In this document: positions 44,775-54,102 of the stretch, piece after piece
Layout of the letters: every line of letters begins with the position of its first letter
Numbering within the stretch: the first letter of the stretch is position 1
Origin: Vibrio bathopelagicus
Lineage (GTDB): Bacteria; Pseudomonadota; Gammaproteobacteria; Enterobacterales; Vibrionaceae
Length of the DNA stretch: 64,000 bases
Assembly (NCBI RefSeq): GCF_014879975.1
Contig: NZ_CP062501.1
Location: forward strand, 1,798,001-1,862,000
Reading direction: 5' to 3'
Notes under the pieces: model-generated
The model's database searches: none
Seen by the model: the letters and a program-made list of their open reading frames with translations, nothing else
What the model was told of the DNA's origin: nothing
Made by a program: the position numbers and the translations under genes

Positions 44775-46016
44775 ATGCTTCCTTTCATGGTGATTTCGAT
44801 GTCTGATTTTTCTTTAGCGAACGACTCGTTCGCACAACGCTTTTTCTACCCTATGACTAACGTCATTCAAAACTACGCATGGGGTAGCCCGTCTTCATTC
44901 AAGCAACTGTTTGGTATTGATAACCAGTCTGGCGAGCCGCAAGCGGAGATCTGGATGGGGGCTCACCCGAATGGTTGCTCAATGGTGACCGACAATGGTC
45001 AGCAAACCACGTTGTCGAACTTGATTTCTAAGAATCTAAACCTATTTCTAAGTGAGAAAGTCGCGAGTCGTTTTGGCGAGTTACCATACCTTTTTAAGGT
45101 GTTAGCGGCTGAAAAAGCGCTGTCTGTACAAGTACACCCAAACAAACAACAAGCTGAATCTGGCTATGCTCTAGAAGAGCAGCAAGGCATTCCGATGACA
45201 GCTGGCAATCGTAACTACAAGGATGCCAACCACAAACCAGAACTGGTGTATGCCCTAACCGACTACACGGCGATGAATGGTTTTAGATCAATCAGCGAGA
45301 TCCTTGAGCACTTCCATTACCTCGATATTCCAGAGCTGCACTCGATGGTTAACGATCTCGCGGGCGACCAAACCCCCAATGGCTTAGCATGCTTTTTTGC
45401 GAGCTTATTGTCTTTAGAAGGCGAGCAAAAAGGAATGGCACTTACCATGTTGATCATGAAGGCTAAGCTTTCAGATAAACATGTATTCCAATTGATTTCA
45501 GAACTGGAAGCTCAATACCCAGGTGATGTCGGCTTGTTCGCTCCGCTGCTATTGAATGTGATAACCCTAAAGCCAGGGCAAGCCATGTATCTGGATGCCG
45601 AAACGCCTCACGCTTACATCAAAGGCACAGGCTTAGAAATCATGGCGAACTCAGACAATGTGTTACGTGCAGGGCTGACGCCTAAATACATGGACGTGAA
45701 TGAACTGGTTTCTTGTACTCGATTTAATGAAAAGCCCGCGGATAGATTACTGCTAAGCCCGATAGAGCAAGGTGATGTGATGGAATACCAAATTCCAGTC
45801 GAGGATTTTAAGTTCTCTATCGTGCAGAATTCTCATCAGAGAAAAATCACCACCGAAGGTGCCGAGATCCTACTACCACTTGATGAATCCATGGTGCTAA
45901 CCCATCAATGTGGTGAAACTTGCGTAATAGAGAAAGGCCAATCGGTGTTCATTCCAGCTTACGCAGAGAGCTACAAACTGGATTGCGTTGGACGCGTAGC
46001 GCGCGCTTACAGCTAG
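44775..46016 (+). CDS. manA: Mannose-6-phosphate isomerase, class I
   Basis: Up to 413 residues. The conserved start of the fold is MTNVIQNYAWGSPSSFKQLFGI, with AEIWMGAHPNGCS, the zinc-site segment KALSVQVHPNKQQAE and the active-site NYKDANHKPELVYAL. LDAETPHAYIKGTGLEIMANSDNVLRAGLTPK is the family signature. It converts mannose 6-phosphate to fructose 6-phosphate. The start is uncertain: ATG 44775 and ATG 44799 are both possible. It pairs with the upstream PTS permease, so mannose taken up feeds glycolysis. Confidence 0.95.
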   Translation: MLPFMVISMSDFSLANDSFAQRFFYPMTNVIQNYAWGSPSSFKQLFGIDNQSGEPQAEIWMGAHPNGCSMVTDNGQQTTLSNLISKNLNLFLSEKVASRFGELPYLFKVLAAEKALSVQVHPNKQQAESGYALEEQQGIPMTAGNRNYKDANHKPELVYALTDYTAMNGFRSISEILEHFHYLDIPELHSMVNDLAGDQTPNGLACFFASLLSLEGEQKGMALTMLIMKAKLSDKHVFQLISELEAQYPGDVGLFAPLLLNVITLKPGQAMYLDAETPHAYIKGTGLEIMANSDNVLRAGLTPKYMDVNELVSCTRFNEKPADRLLLSPIEQGDVMEYQIPVEDFKFSIVQNSHQRKITTEGAEILLPLDESMVLTHQCGETCVIEKGQSVFIPAYAESYKLDCVGRVARAYS

Positions 46017-46044
46017 CTTTCTAACAACTCACAACACACTCTTC

Positions 46045-46069
46045 ATGCCCTGCTTTGCGGGGCATTTTT
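46045..46069 (+). terminator. Rho-independent terminator after manA
   Basis: ATGCCCTGC-ttt-GCGGGGCAT followed by TTTTT; a 9-base stem with one G-U. Confidence 0.9.
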
Positions 46070-46169
46070 GTTCCTACTGCTTTTTTGTTCCTAGAGCTCT
46101 TTTCTTCCTACAGAAAGTTATTTCAACACCGAAATACGCCATCAAATATGACCCACTTCACACTGGATG

Positions 46170-46185
46170 AATGATGCAAATCACA
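46170..46185 (+). promoter_or_regulatory. CRP-like site upstream of the EIIA/EIICB operon
   Basis: AATGA-tgcaaa-TCACA lies about 113 bases before the EIIA start. One perfect half-site and one 3-of-5 half-site; PTS genes are common CRP targets. Confidence 0.45.
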
Positions 46186-46297
46186 CTTAATTTTGCTTGG
46201 TACAAATGTACAGTGAAGGGCTTTTATTTGCTATTTCGCGAATCGGGTTAATCCATTAATTTTAATTCAAGAACTTCAATAGTGAATGAGTTAATAA

Positions 46298-46738
46298 ATG
46301 ATCACACAGCTAACTAACGTCAACTTAATTAATAACAACCTTCAAGCGAATAATAAAAAAGAACTGTTTGAAGAATTGGCAGGCATGTTATTTGAGAACA
46401 ACCGAATCAGCAATAAAGAAGCCTTCTTGGCAGACATCGAAATTCGTGAATCTCAAAGCATTACCTCGATGGACGGCATCGCTTACCCACACTCGAAAAG
46501 TAAGTCAGTAACAGAGCCAGCAATCGCTGTCGGAGTTAAGCGTGAAGGTATCGAGTATGGCGATGAAGACGGCATTAATCCAACCGTGTTTTTTATGATT
46601 GCGTCACCAGATAACGGTGCTGACCATCATATTTATGTACTACAAGAACTATTTGGAAAATTCAGTGATGACTTTATCCAAAATATCCATAACGCAAAAG
46701 ATGAACATCAAATCCTTAATATTTTAATTAATTCATAA
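46298..46738 (+). CDS. PTS fructose-type EIIA protein
   Basis: A 146-residue stand-alone EIIA. The phosphorylated His lies in MDGIAYPHSKS, with the family-typical VFFMIASPDNGADHHIYVLQEL. It transfers phosphate from HPr to the EIIB domain of the protein encoded 13 bases downstream. Its Lys- and Asn-rich N-terminus and AT-rich codons differ somewhat from the other local EIIA domains. Together with the next gene it forms a complete permease split over two polypeptides. Confidence 0.93.
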   Translation: MITQLTNVNLINNNLQANNKKELFEELAGMLFENNRISNKEAFLADIEIRESQSITSMDGIAYPHSKSKSVTEPAIAVGVKREGIEYGDEDGINPTVFFMIASPDNGADHHIYVLQELFGKFSDDFIQNIHNAKDEHQILNILINS

Positions 46739-46751
46739 GGCGTAGAAAATT

Positions 46752-48182
46752 ATGAGCACCCTAGCAAACCAAGCTACGAATACCAGTAGCAATTCTAATA
46801 AAACAAATAAGAATAGTAGTAGCGACTATAAAAAAATCCTTAGTACCATGAAAGGTCACCTGCTTTTCGGTACATCACACATGCTGCCTTTCATCGTAGC
46901 TGGTGGTGTTCTGTTGGCTTTAGCGGTAATGGCATCAGGTAAAGGTGCAGTTCCAGCAGACGGCTTGCTGGCAGACATCTCTAATATCGGTATCAAAGGC
47001 CTTGTTCTTTTCCCAATCATTCTTGGCGGCTTTATTGGTTACTCAATTGCAGATAAACCAGCACTAGCACCTGCGATGATCTCTTCTGGCATCATGGCAG
47101 ACATGGGCGGCGGCTTCCTTGGTTGTATCGTGGCTGGCTTTATTGCAGGTGGTGTGGTGCTTCAACTCAAGAAGATCCCACTTTCTACCAACATGACAGC
47201 GTTAGGTGCGTACTTCATCTACCCGCTTCTAGGCACATTAATCTCTGCAGGTATCGTACTGTGGGGCATCGGTGAACCAATCAAGCTGTTCATGTCTTCA
47301 ATGAACGAGTTCCTAGCGTCAATGGCTGGCGCATCTAAGATGGTTCTAGGCACAATCCTTGGTGGTATGACGGCGTTTGATATGGGCGGCCCTATCAACA
47401 AAGTAGCAACCCTATTTGCTCAAACTCAAGTAGACACACAACCATGGTTAATGGGCGGCGTAGGCATTGCGATTTGTACACCACCTCTAGGCATGGCACT
47501 GGCAACGTTCCTATTCAAAAACAAGTTCTCTAAACAAGAACAAGAAGCAGGTAAAGCGGCTGCAATCATGGGTTCTATCGGTATCTCTGAAGGCGCTATC
47601 CCGTTCGCAGCGAACGACCCAATGCGCGTACTTCCTTCAATCGTTGCCGGTGGTATCGTTGGCTGTGTGTTCGGCTTCATGACAGACGTTCTACTGCACG
47701 CACCATGGGGCGGCCTAATCACTGCGCCAGTATCAAGCAACATTCCTATGTACGTAGTGGGTATTGCACTTGGCTCATTAACTACAGCCGTTATCGTTGG
47801 CTTCTGGAAACCTGTCGCGGTAGAAACGGACGAAGACATGACTGAAGCGCCAGTACAAGCTCAGACAGCGCCTGTAGCAGGCGAAGGCGAGTACGACATC
47901 GTAGCAGTAACATGTTGCCCTTCTGGTGTTGCACACACCTTCATGGCAGCCAAAGCACTAGAAAAAGCAGGCTTAGCAGCAGGCCTTAAGATTAAGGTAG
48001 AAACACAAGGTCAAAACGGTATTCAGAACCGCATCAGCGACCTAGATGTTGCGAACGCAAGACTGGTTATCTTAGCTCACGATATTCAAGTGAAAGACGC
48101 TCACCGCTTTGCTAACGCGAACGTGATTGAGTGTTCAACTAAGGAAGCAATGAAGAAAGCTGCGACTATGGTGGCGATCTAA
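46752..48182 (+). CDS. PTS fructose-type EIICB permease
   Basis: A 476-residue permease. A Ser/Asn-rich leader of about 30 residues precedes EIIC (about 35-360), which has SHMLPFIVAGGVLLALAVMASGKG and MTAFDMGGPINKVATLFAQTQVDTQPW, almost identical to the matching part of the protein at 38287-40152. EIIB (about 380-475) has VTCCPSGVAHTFMAAKALEK. It needs the upstream EIIA. Fructose or a related hexose is the likely substrate. The near identity of the IIC stretch to the other gene suggests duplication within the cluster. Confidence 0.93.
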   Translation: MSTLANQATNTSSNSNKTNKNSSSDYKKILSTMKGHLLFGTSHMLPFIVAGGVLLALAVMASGKGAVPADGLLADISNIGIKGLVLFPIILGGFIGYSIADKPALAPAMISSGIMADMGGGFLGCIVAGFIAGGVVLQLKKIPLSTNMTALGAYFIYPLLGTLISAGIVLWGIGEPIKLFMSSMNEFLASMAGASKMVLGTILGGMTAFDMGGPINKVATLFAQTQVDTQPWLMGGVGIAICTPPLGMALATFLFKNKFSKQEQEAGKAAAIMGSIGISEGAIPFAANDPMRVLPSIVAGGIVGCVFGFMTDVLLHAPWGGLITAPVSSNIPMYVVGIALGSLTTAVIVGFWKPVAVETDEDMTEAPVQAQTAPVAGEGEYDIVAVTCCPSGVAHTFMAAKALEKAGLAAGLKIKVETQGQNGIQNRISDLDVANARLVILAHDIQVKDAHRFANANVIECSTKEAMKKAATMVAI

Positions 48183-48261
48183 AGCTAAAAGCTATCTAAA
48201 TAAAGAATCAATAAATTAGTGAATGCTCACTATTGATAAAGTAACTACCCCCTAGTAACTA

Positions 48262-48300
48262 AAATCCCCATTCGTTTTGTCAGCGAATGGGGATTTGTTT
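48262..48300. terminator. Terminator between EIICB and ugpC-like genes
   Basis: AAATCCCCATTCG pairs with CGAATGGGGATTT around a 9-base loop; long stem between convergent genes. Confidence 0.85.
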
Positions 48301-48347
48301 ATCTAAAGGATTTGGTCACAAATTTTAACTCTGTAGCGTCAGTTTGA

Positions 48348-49484
48348 TCAGCCCTGAGGAACAAGCGTCTCTTCGGTTTCCAAATCAAACAAGTGACACT
48401 GTAGCGTATTAAAATGGAGTACTGTCTCTTCACCACTGTTTGCCGTGCGATCTGCATCGAAAGGCACTCGTGCCACCAGCTTATCTGCACCGAGTTTAAA
48501 GTAAAGATACAGCTCGTTACCCATCGACTCGACCACATCAAGCCTGTGCGTTTGAGTATTCACCTCAGACAATGGAGCATCGTGATTAGCCAATTGAATA
48601 TGCTCAGGGCGAACACCAAACCACAACCACTCACCTACCTTCTCACGTACGATAGCTTGCTTGTCTTGCGGCAACGTCCAACGTGCGCCACTTTCTGATA
48701 CCACATTCATTGCGCCGTCAATCTCGTCCACTCTGACCTTGATAAGGTTCATGGCTGGCGAACCAATAAAGCCTGCAACAAACTTATTGGCTGGGTACTG
48801 ATAAAGATTCATCGGCGTATCGACTTGCATGATCTCACCTTGATTCAGCACGCAGATGCGGTCACCAAGAGTCATGGCTTCCACCTGATCGTGTGTCACG
48901 TAGATCATGGTGGCGTTCTGTCCTTCTTGCTTTAGGTTATTATGCAGCTGTGCAATGCTGACTCGCGTTGAAACACGCAGCTTGGCATCTAAGTTAGACA
49001 AAGGCTCATCAAACAGAAATACATCCGGCTTACGAACCATCGCACGGCCCAGCGCCACACGCTGCCTTTGACCGCCCGACATTTCACCCGGCTTGTTATT
49101 CAACAAGTGTTCGATATCCAGAGTCTTGGCTGCGTCTTCAATACGTTCATTGATTTCATGCTTTGGCAGCTTCTGTTGCTTAAGGCCAAAAGCCATATTT
49201 TCATACACCGACATGTGCGGATAAAGCGCGTAGTTCTGAAACACCATTGAGATGCCTCGATCTTTGGGTGGCAGCTCGTTTACACGCTTATCGCCAATGT
49301 AGACATCGCCTTCTGAGATATCTTCAAGGCCTGCGATCATTCGAAGTGTGGTGGATTTTGCGCAGCCAGACGGCCCTACAAATACCATGAACTCACCTTC
49401 GCGAATATTCAGATCGACACCGTGCACGGCCTTAAAACCATTTGGGTAGGTTTTCTCTACCCCTCTCAGTGTGACTTCAGCCAT
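48348..49484 (-). CDS. ugpC: ABC importer ATPase, UgpC/MalK type
   Basis: A 378-residue ATPase. Walker A reads GPSGCAKST, with Ala replacing the usual Gly before Lys; Q-loop MVFQNYALYPHMSVYENMAFGLK, signature LSGGQ-like EMSGGQRQRVALGRAMVRKP, Walker B VFLFDEPLSNLDAKLR and the switch His in YVTHDQVEAMTL. A C-terminal TOBE domain (about 235-378) starts after FVAGFIGSPAMN. It powers the permeases at 53132-54987. It is the last gene of the operon, separated by about 60 bases from the HAD gene. Confidence 0.93.
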   Translation of the reverse strand: MAEVTLRGVEKTYPNGFKAVHGVDLNIREGEFMVFVGPSGCAKSTTLRMIAGLEDISEGDVYIGDKRVNELPPKDRGISMVFQNYALYPHMSVYENMAFGLKQQKLPKHEINERIEDAAKTLDIEHLLNNKPGEMSGGQRQRVALGRAMVRKPDVFLFDEPLSNLDAKLRVSTRVSIAQLHNNLKQEGQNATMIYVTHDQVEAMTLGDRICVLNQGEIMQVDTPMNLYQYPANKFVAGFIGSPAMNLIKVRVDEIDGAMNVVSESGARWTLPQDKQAIVREKVGEWLWFGVRPEHIQLANHDAPLSEVNTQTHRLDVVESMGNELYLYFKLGADKLVARVPFDADRTANSGEETVLHFNTLQCHLFDLETEETLVPQG

Positions 49485-49540
49485 AACCTGTCCTTAAATC
49501 AATTCGTTAAATACTATCTTTGCAATCTGTCGTGGACGTT

Positions 49541-50275
49541 TTAGCCACGTTCTTGCAGTTGATTGAGCTCAAAATGGGCTACTGATGCGATGACCAGATC
49601 TGCCACAGGCTCTAACTCGCTATGTTGCGCCGTACCCGTCAGAACACCGACATTGCTTGCGCCTGCATTGCGGCCAAATTCCATATCTGAAACCGTGTCA
49701 CCAAACATGATCACTTCGTGTGGCTCAATACCGCATTGCTCACAGAATGCGTTAAGCAGTGCTGGCGCTGGTTTAGGTTCAATATCACCATCGGAGTAAC
49801 CAACATAATCGAACATCTCGCTCAAACCCGATTGCTCTAATGTGTAGATGGTTGAATCTTTAGTGTCTGCCGTCGCGATGCCTAAAATCATGCCTTGTTG
49901 CTTGAACAGACCGAGCTTTTCGGTCACACCCGGTAGGGCTTCAATCCAGCTTGGATTCTCTTCCACTTCGTCATTGAAAGCGGCTTTGGTCACCTTAGTA
50001 AACTCAGTGAGCGAAACATTAGGTTGCAGCATGTCGAACCACGCTATCGCGGTATCTTCCACTGGGTTTGAGGCTAATAATCCATAGTTATCAACCACAT
50101 CACCTTCAACGCCGATGGCCAAGAGTAACTCAGCAGGTGTGACAGTTTGATTACCTTGATGCTGGTCACTGTAAGATTTCACACGCTCACAAGCACCACG
50201 AGAAACGTTAAGCCACATCTTATGGAACTCTAACAATGTGCCGTCTTTATCAAATAACATCGCCTTAAACTTCAT
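49541..50275 (-). CDS. HAD-superfamily phosphatase
   Basis: A 244-residue HAD hydrolase starting at ATG 50275 and overlapping the upstream stop by 11 bases. Motif I is MLFDKDGTLLEF, motif II IATADTKDS, motif III the Lys in DIEPKPAPALL, motif IV VIMFGDTVSDMEFGRNAG: all four catalytic motifs present, with the usual DxDGT. Substrate unknown; phosphoglycolate- or glycerol-phosphate-like compounds are plausible. In this operon it probably dephosphorylates an imported or processed phosphoester. Confidence 0.9.
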   Translation of the reverse strand: MKFKAMLFDKDGTLLEFHKMWLNVSRGACERVKSYSDQHQGNQTVTPAELLLAIGVEGDVVDNYGLLASNPVEDTAIAWFDMLQPNVSLTEFTKVTKAAFNDEVEENPSWIEALPGVTEKLGLFKQQGMILGIATADTKDSTIYTLEQSGLSEMFDYVGYSDGDIEPKPAPALLNAFCEQCGIEPHEVIMFGDTVSDMEFGRNAGASNVGVLTGTAQHSELEPVADLVIASVAHFELNQLQERG

Positions 50276-51740
50276 CACGGCTCATTCGCTCCATTAGTTC
50301 TCCCCAAGTACGCACTGGGGGTTGGTTAAATTCTGGTTGTTTGCCGTCGAATACGGCATTGATGCAGCCTTCAAACTCACGTTCGTCAGATACAGATTGA
50401 GTACTATTCATTAATGCTGAAGCAAGCTCTCCGCGACGGATATCCACTCGGCACCAACGGTAGCCCTCATCAATATGGATACTTTGCAGCTCATCACTCA
50501 AAGCGATTCGCTCAATAATTTCACCATCAACCACGCACTCAGCGTAGTAAGGGTTTTCTGAGTCAGAGACTGCAATTCGGTAGGTTAGTGCTTGGCCTTT
50601 AGAGTCGTTGCCCGGTAGCAAATCACCTAAGTTAATATCAAACTTCAAGCCGCAACGGCGCTCTAGGTAAACTTGTCCATTACGCAGACCAGACAAGATG
50701 CCTTCGCCAGTCAAACCATGGCTGTATACGAAGGTTGATGGGTCACCATAGATAGAGGGTTCATCCGATTTTGGATTACGTTCATGGGGCTCAAGGTGTG
50801 AATCACTGCCACCAATCGCGGTAATGCGCTGGCCGCAATTCCACATTTCATTGAGAACCAATAACGCTTCTTCGGTCGCTTTTGGCGAGGTTGACCAAGT
50901 CGGGTCACAACACACTTCAAACGTAGACACTTGGCTTAGATCCACTTGATCATAATGCCAATGCCACGGCTTCATCATCGGGTGATTAATGCCAAGGGAG
51001 CTGTGTCCACTTTTAGCTAAGCTCAATCCGGCTTCCATGGTCGCTTGGCTGCTGTGTTTAACGTCTCTCAGGTCTAAAGACTTAACCGGGCCATGCACAT
51101 TAAAGTGCCCAAGGTCGGTTGTGACTTCTAAAGCGGGTAAGAACAAGCACTGCTTTGATACTGGCAGTTTAGGCTGGCAGATGTTGTGCTCTGTGAAGAA
51201 GAAGAAATCGAGCCCTTGTGATTCCACAATGTCTCTAGCCGCGGCTAAGGTATTGTGACCATCAGAAAGCTGTGTATGGGCGTGCAAATCACCACGATAC
51301 CAACGAGATTCAGAACTCAGCATGTGGCTGTAATCGAACTCGATATCGTGATCCGTTGTTACTGTTGAGTTCAGCTCAAGCTCGGTCTCAATTCCGTCAG
51401 TATTTTGCTCATCAGAGCACAGCACATCGACTTGATACTGCATCGCGCGCTCAGTGCGAAACTCACCTTCGAGGTTATAAAGTTCTAAAAACCACTCGCC
51501 CGATGGAATCGCTCCATCAATCGCGCCTAGCCCTGAGTTTTTCGGCTGGATAGTGAGTGACTTGTGCGCCTTTTCAAACAACACCTTGCCACGAAATGCT
51601 TGGTTGGCATCGTAGGCTGCTGCGTATAAGAATCCTTTTTTCACCGTCGTGCCGGTAATCGCTACGCTGTGAGAGCCTGTTGGCACATCAAAGGGGATAC
51701 GTACTCTGCCAAACGGCAGCTCACCTTGAAATTGGGTCAT
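50265..51740 (-). CDS. PHP-domain phosphoesterase (CehA/McbA family)
   Basis: A 491-residue protein from ATG 51740 (GGTGAAGAC upstream). The N-terminal third looks like a beta-rich domain (TGSHSVAITGTTVKKGFLYAAA). The PHP domain starts at WYRGDLHAHTQLSDG (metal ligands His-x-His), with FFFFTEHNICQPK, LGINHPMMKPWHWH and IGGSDSHLEPHERN. Related proteins hydrolyse phosphodiesters or glycerophosphoesters, so it may replace UgpQ by breaking imported glycerophosphodiesters. It lacks a signal peptide and so is probably cytosolic. Coupled to the HAD gene downstream. Confidence 0.85.
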   Translation of the reverse strand: MTQFQGELPFGRVRIPFDVPTGSHSVAITGTTVKKGFLYAAAYDANQAFRGKVLFEKAHKSLTIQPKNSGLGAIDGAIPSGEWFLELYNLEGEFRTERAMQYQVDVLCSDEQNTDGIETELELNSTVTTDHDIEFDYSHMLSSESRWYRGDLHAHTQLSDGHNTLAAARDIVESQGLDFFFFTEHNICQPKLPVSKQCLFLPALEVTTDLGHFNVHGPVKSLDLRDVKHSSQATMEAGLSLAKSGHSSLGINHPMMKPWHWHYDQVDLSQVSTFEVCCDPTWSTSPKATEEALLVLNEMWNCGQRITAIGGSDSHLEPHERNPKSDEPSIYGDPSTFVYSHGLTGEGILSGLRNGQVYLERRCGLKFDINLGDLLPGNDSKGQALTYRIAVSDSENPYYAECVVDGEIIERIALSDELQSIHIDEGYRWCRVDIRRGELASALMNSTQSVSDEREFEGCINAVFDGKQPEFNQPPVRTWGELMERMSRDEV

Positions 51741-51778
51741 TGTCTTCACCAAATTCGTCCTAATTGAAGGACTGGGTC

Positions 51779-51811
51779 AAAAAGAGGCCCACCCGAATAG
51801 ATGGGCCTTTA
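51779..51811 (-). terminator. Intra-operon hairpin after the solute-binding protein gene
   Basis: On the minus strand AAAGGCCCAT and GTGGGCCTCTTTTT pair around CTATTCGG and run into a T tract. It sits between the binding-protein and PHP genes, so it probably lets the binding protein be made in excess over downstream products. Confidence 0.7.
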
Positions 51812-51844
51812 TGCATGCAAAGATAGTTTTAACCACTTTACCGA

Positions 51845-53125
51845 TTAAGAACGATTCGCTCGGTCTAGTGCACGTTGCGCTTTCTTAGCCGCTTGTTTTA
51901 GCGCTTTGTCAGCAGGCACGTTTTGAATCTGAATCTGATCCGCTGCCACTTTTAGAGCATCCATGATCTTACCGTTGGTAGGATCTAAGAAGTCTTTGGT
52001 TGCCGTGTTCGCTTGCTTCAACGGAATCAGAGCTTGCGGATTATCTTTAGTGAACGCTTGGTATTCTGGTACTTCAGAAACGCTATTACGCACTGGGATG
52101 TAACCCGTAAACATTGACCATGCCGCCGTGTTTTTCGCGTTGGTGTAGAACTCAACAAACTCGAACGCGCCTTTTGCTGCTGCTTCGTCTGTGCCTTTTG
52201 GCATCACGTAAACCAGCGCACCCGCTTGTGGCGCAGAAGGGTTTGAACCCCAGCCTGGCTGTGTGGTTGCTGAAAGCTTAGTGAAGTCCAAGTCACCTTG
52301 GTCGCCCGATGAACCGGTGTAACCAAGCGCGTTATCTTTCATTACGTCATCAATGGTTTTGTACCAGTATTCCCAACCTTGACCGCCGTAGTGAATACGC
52401 ATAATTTGATCATCGTGGATCCACTTACGGAAGCTGTCCCACACCTCAACCCACTCAGGTGAATCGATAAGTACGGTTTTGCCATCATCACTGATGATCT
52501 GCGCGCCATTAGAGAAAGCCGCGTCAATCATGTTATCTTGACCCCACATCGGCTCCCAGCCATAAAACGTTACCTTGCCTTTCTCGTCACGCTGTGTGAC
52601 TTTCTCTGCGACCTTAGCCACGCCTTGCCATGTGTTTAGGTCTTGCTCGGTAAAGCCGTTCTCCGCTAACACCTGCTTGTTGTAGTAAAACACTTGGGTT
52701 GTACCGTAAGCAGGCAGACCAATGATGGTGCCATCGTCTGCTGTCACTTGATCTTTGAACGCGCCAATGAAATCAGAGAAGTTGAACTCTTCATCCATGA
52801 ACGGCATTAGGTCACGGCTCAAACCACGTCCGTGCATCGCTTCCGCACGACCTGAATCTAACAGCACAAGTTCAGGTGCCGTTTTCGACGCTAAACCGGC
52901 TTGCAGCTTCTGGTAGGTTTCCGTGTAGTTACCTTGCAATGCAGGCTTCACCACATACTCATCTTGGCTCGCGTTGAACTCTTCGATGAGTTTAGTCATC
53001 ATTTGCTGTGGCTTAGTACCACCGGAATACCAAAAGTTAACTTCGGTTGCGGCCAGAACACTGCTAGAGAACATAGACGCGCTTGCTGCGCCGGCACACA
53101 CTAGTGCGAGAGTTTTTAATTTCAT
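51845..53125 (-). CDS. ugpB: Periplasmic solute-binding protein, UgpB type
   Basis: A 426-residue binding protein with a signal peptide (MKLKTLALVCAGAASASMFSSSVLA). The mature start VNFWYSGGTKPQQMMTKLIEEFNASQDEYVV is typical of UgpB-like family 1 extracellular solute-binding proteins; EAMHGRGLSRDLMPFMDEEF and GYTGSSGDQGDL follow in the body. The Lys/Ala-rich end (KALKQAAKKAQRALDRANRS) is common in this group. It captures glycerol 3-phosphate, glycerophosphodiesters or a similar phosphorylated solute for the permease pair. First expressed in excess because of the downstream hairpin. Confidence 0.92.
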   Translation of the reverse strand: MKLKTLALVCAGAASASMFSSSVLAATEVNFWYSGGTKPQQMMTKLIEEFNASQDEYVVKPALQGNYTETYQKLQAGLASKTAPELVLLDSGRAEAMHGRGLSRDLMPFMDEEFNFSDFIGAFKDQVTADDGTIIGLPAYGTTQVFYYNKQVLAENGFTEQDLNTWQGVAKVAEKVTQRDEKGKVTFYGWEPMWGQDNMIDAAFSNGAQIISDDGKTVLIDSPEWVEVWDSFRKWIHDDQIMRIHYGGQGWEYWYKTIDDVMKDNALGYTGSSGDQGDLDFTKLSATTQPGWGSNPSAPQAGALVYVMPKGTDEAAAKGAFEFVEFYTNAKNTAAWSMFTGYIPVRNSVSEVPEYQAFTKDNPQALIPLKQANTATKDFLDPTNGKIMDALKVAADQIQIQNVPADKALKQAAKKAQRALDRANRS

Positions 53126-53131
53126 TTCCGT

Positions 53132-54079
53132 TTACTCTTTTACGCCGTTATCGGCGATACCTGAAAGAATCGTCTTTTGACAAATGACGAATAGAATTAA
53201 CAAAGGCAATACTGCAATGGTGCTCGCCGCCATGATTTGCGACCAGTTCAACCCATAGTTACCTTCGGCAATAAAGTAGTGACGAATACCAGTAGCGATC
53301 AGATTTAAATCCTGAGTCGTAATCACCAGACTTGGCCACATGTAGCTGTTGTAATTGGTAATAAAAGTGATGAGGAACAGTGTTGCGACTGCTGCTCGGC
53401 ATTGCGGTAAGATGATTGCCCATAAGATCTTGAGCTCACCTGCACCATCAATTCGTGCCGCTTCAATCAGCGACGGATGCACCTTGATAAACACTTGGCG
53501 TAGATAGAACACACCGAACACCGACGCCGCGTTCGACGCCACCAAGCCCATGTGTGAATCCAACAAACCCAGTTTTGCCAAGGTGATGTAAGACGGAATG
53601 TAAGTCACTGCGCCCGGCAGCATGTAACAACCCATCACGATGAAATAGAGCACTGTCTTCGAGCGAAACTTCAGCTGAGTCAGCGCGTATGCAAACATCG
53701 CTGAATTCACAATCACCAATAAGGTCGTGAACAAAGCCACGCTAAAGCTGTTGAAGATGTACAAACCAAACGGCGCGCTGTGAAAGGTTTCTACGAAGGT
53801 TTCCCAGCGAAACTGCTCTGGAATCAAGTCCAGCGGGTTAGCAAAGATCTCATCATTGGTTTTCAGCGAGCCTGACAGCATCCATAAGAACGGGAACACC
53901 ATAATGGTTCCGCAGGTTGCCAAGAACAGGTGCTTAGCCAATGCGATAAACGAACGGCGATCCACTGAGGCTTTCTTTGACACAATCTCTGATTTGGTCG
54001 CTTTCGTTTGGGCTCTAACTTTGGCTTTAGCTACACTCTGATTTAAGACTTGGTTGGCATCCAATACTTGCGTGGTCAT
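53132..54079 (-). CDS. ugpE: ABC importer inner-membrane permease, UgpE type
   Basis: A 315-residue permease with six membrane helices and the EAA loop EAARIDGAGELKILWAIILPQCRAA (ATPase contact). A hydrophilic N-terminal extension of about 45 residues (rich in Lys, Ala, Thr) precedes the first helix. It begins after the permease gene at 54103 and ends 6 bases before the binding-protein gene. With the UgpA-type partner it forms the membrane channel. Confidence 0.92.
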   Translation of the reverse strand: MTTQVLDANQVLNQSVAKAKVRAQTKATKSEIVSKKASVDRRSFIALAKHLFLATCGTIMVFPFLWMLSGSLKTNDEIFANPLDLIPEQFRWETFVETFHSAPFGLYIFNSFSVALFTTLLVIVNSAMFAYALTQLKFRSKTVLYFIVMGCYMLPGAVTYIPSYITLAKLGLLDSHMGLVASNAASVFGVFYLRQVFIKVHPSLIEAARIDGAGELKILWAIILPQCRAAVATLFLITFITNYNSYMWPSLVITTQDLNLIATGIRHYFIAEGNYGLNWSQIMAASTIAVLPLLILFVICQKTILSGIADNGVKE

Positions 54080-54102
54080 AATTCTGTCCTTTCAAAAATC
54101 GA

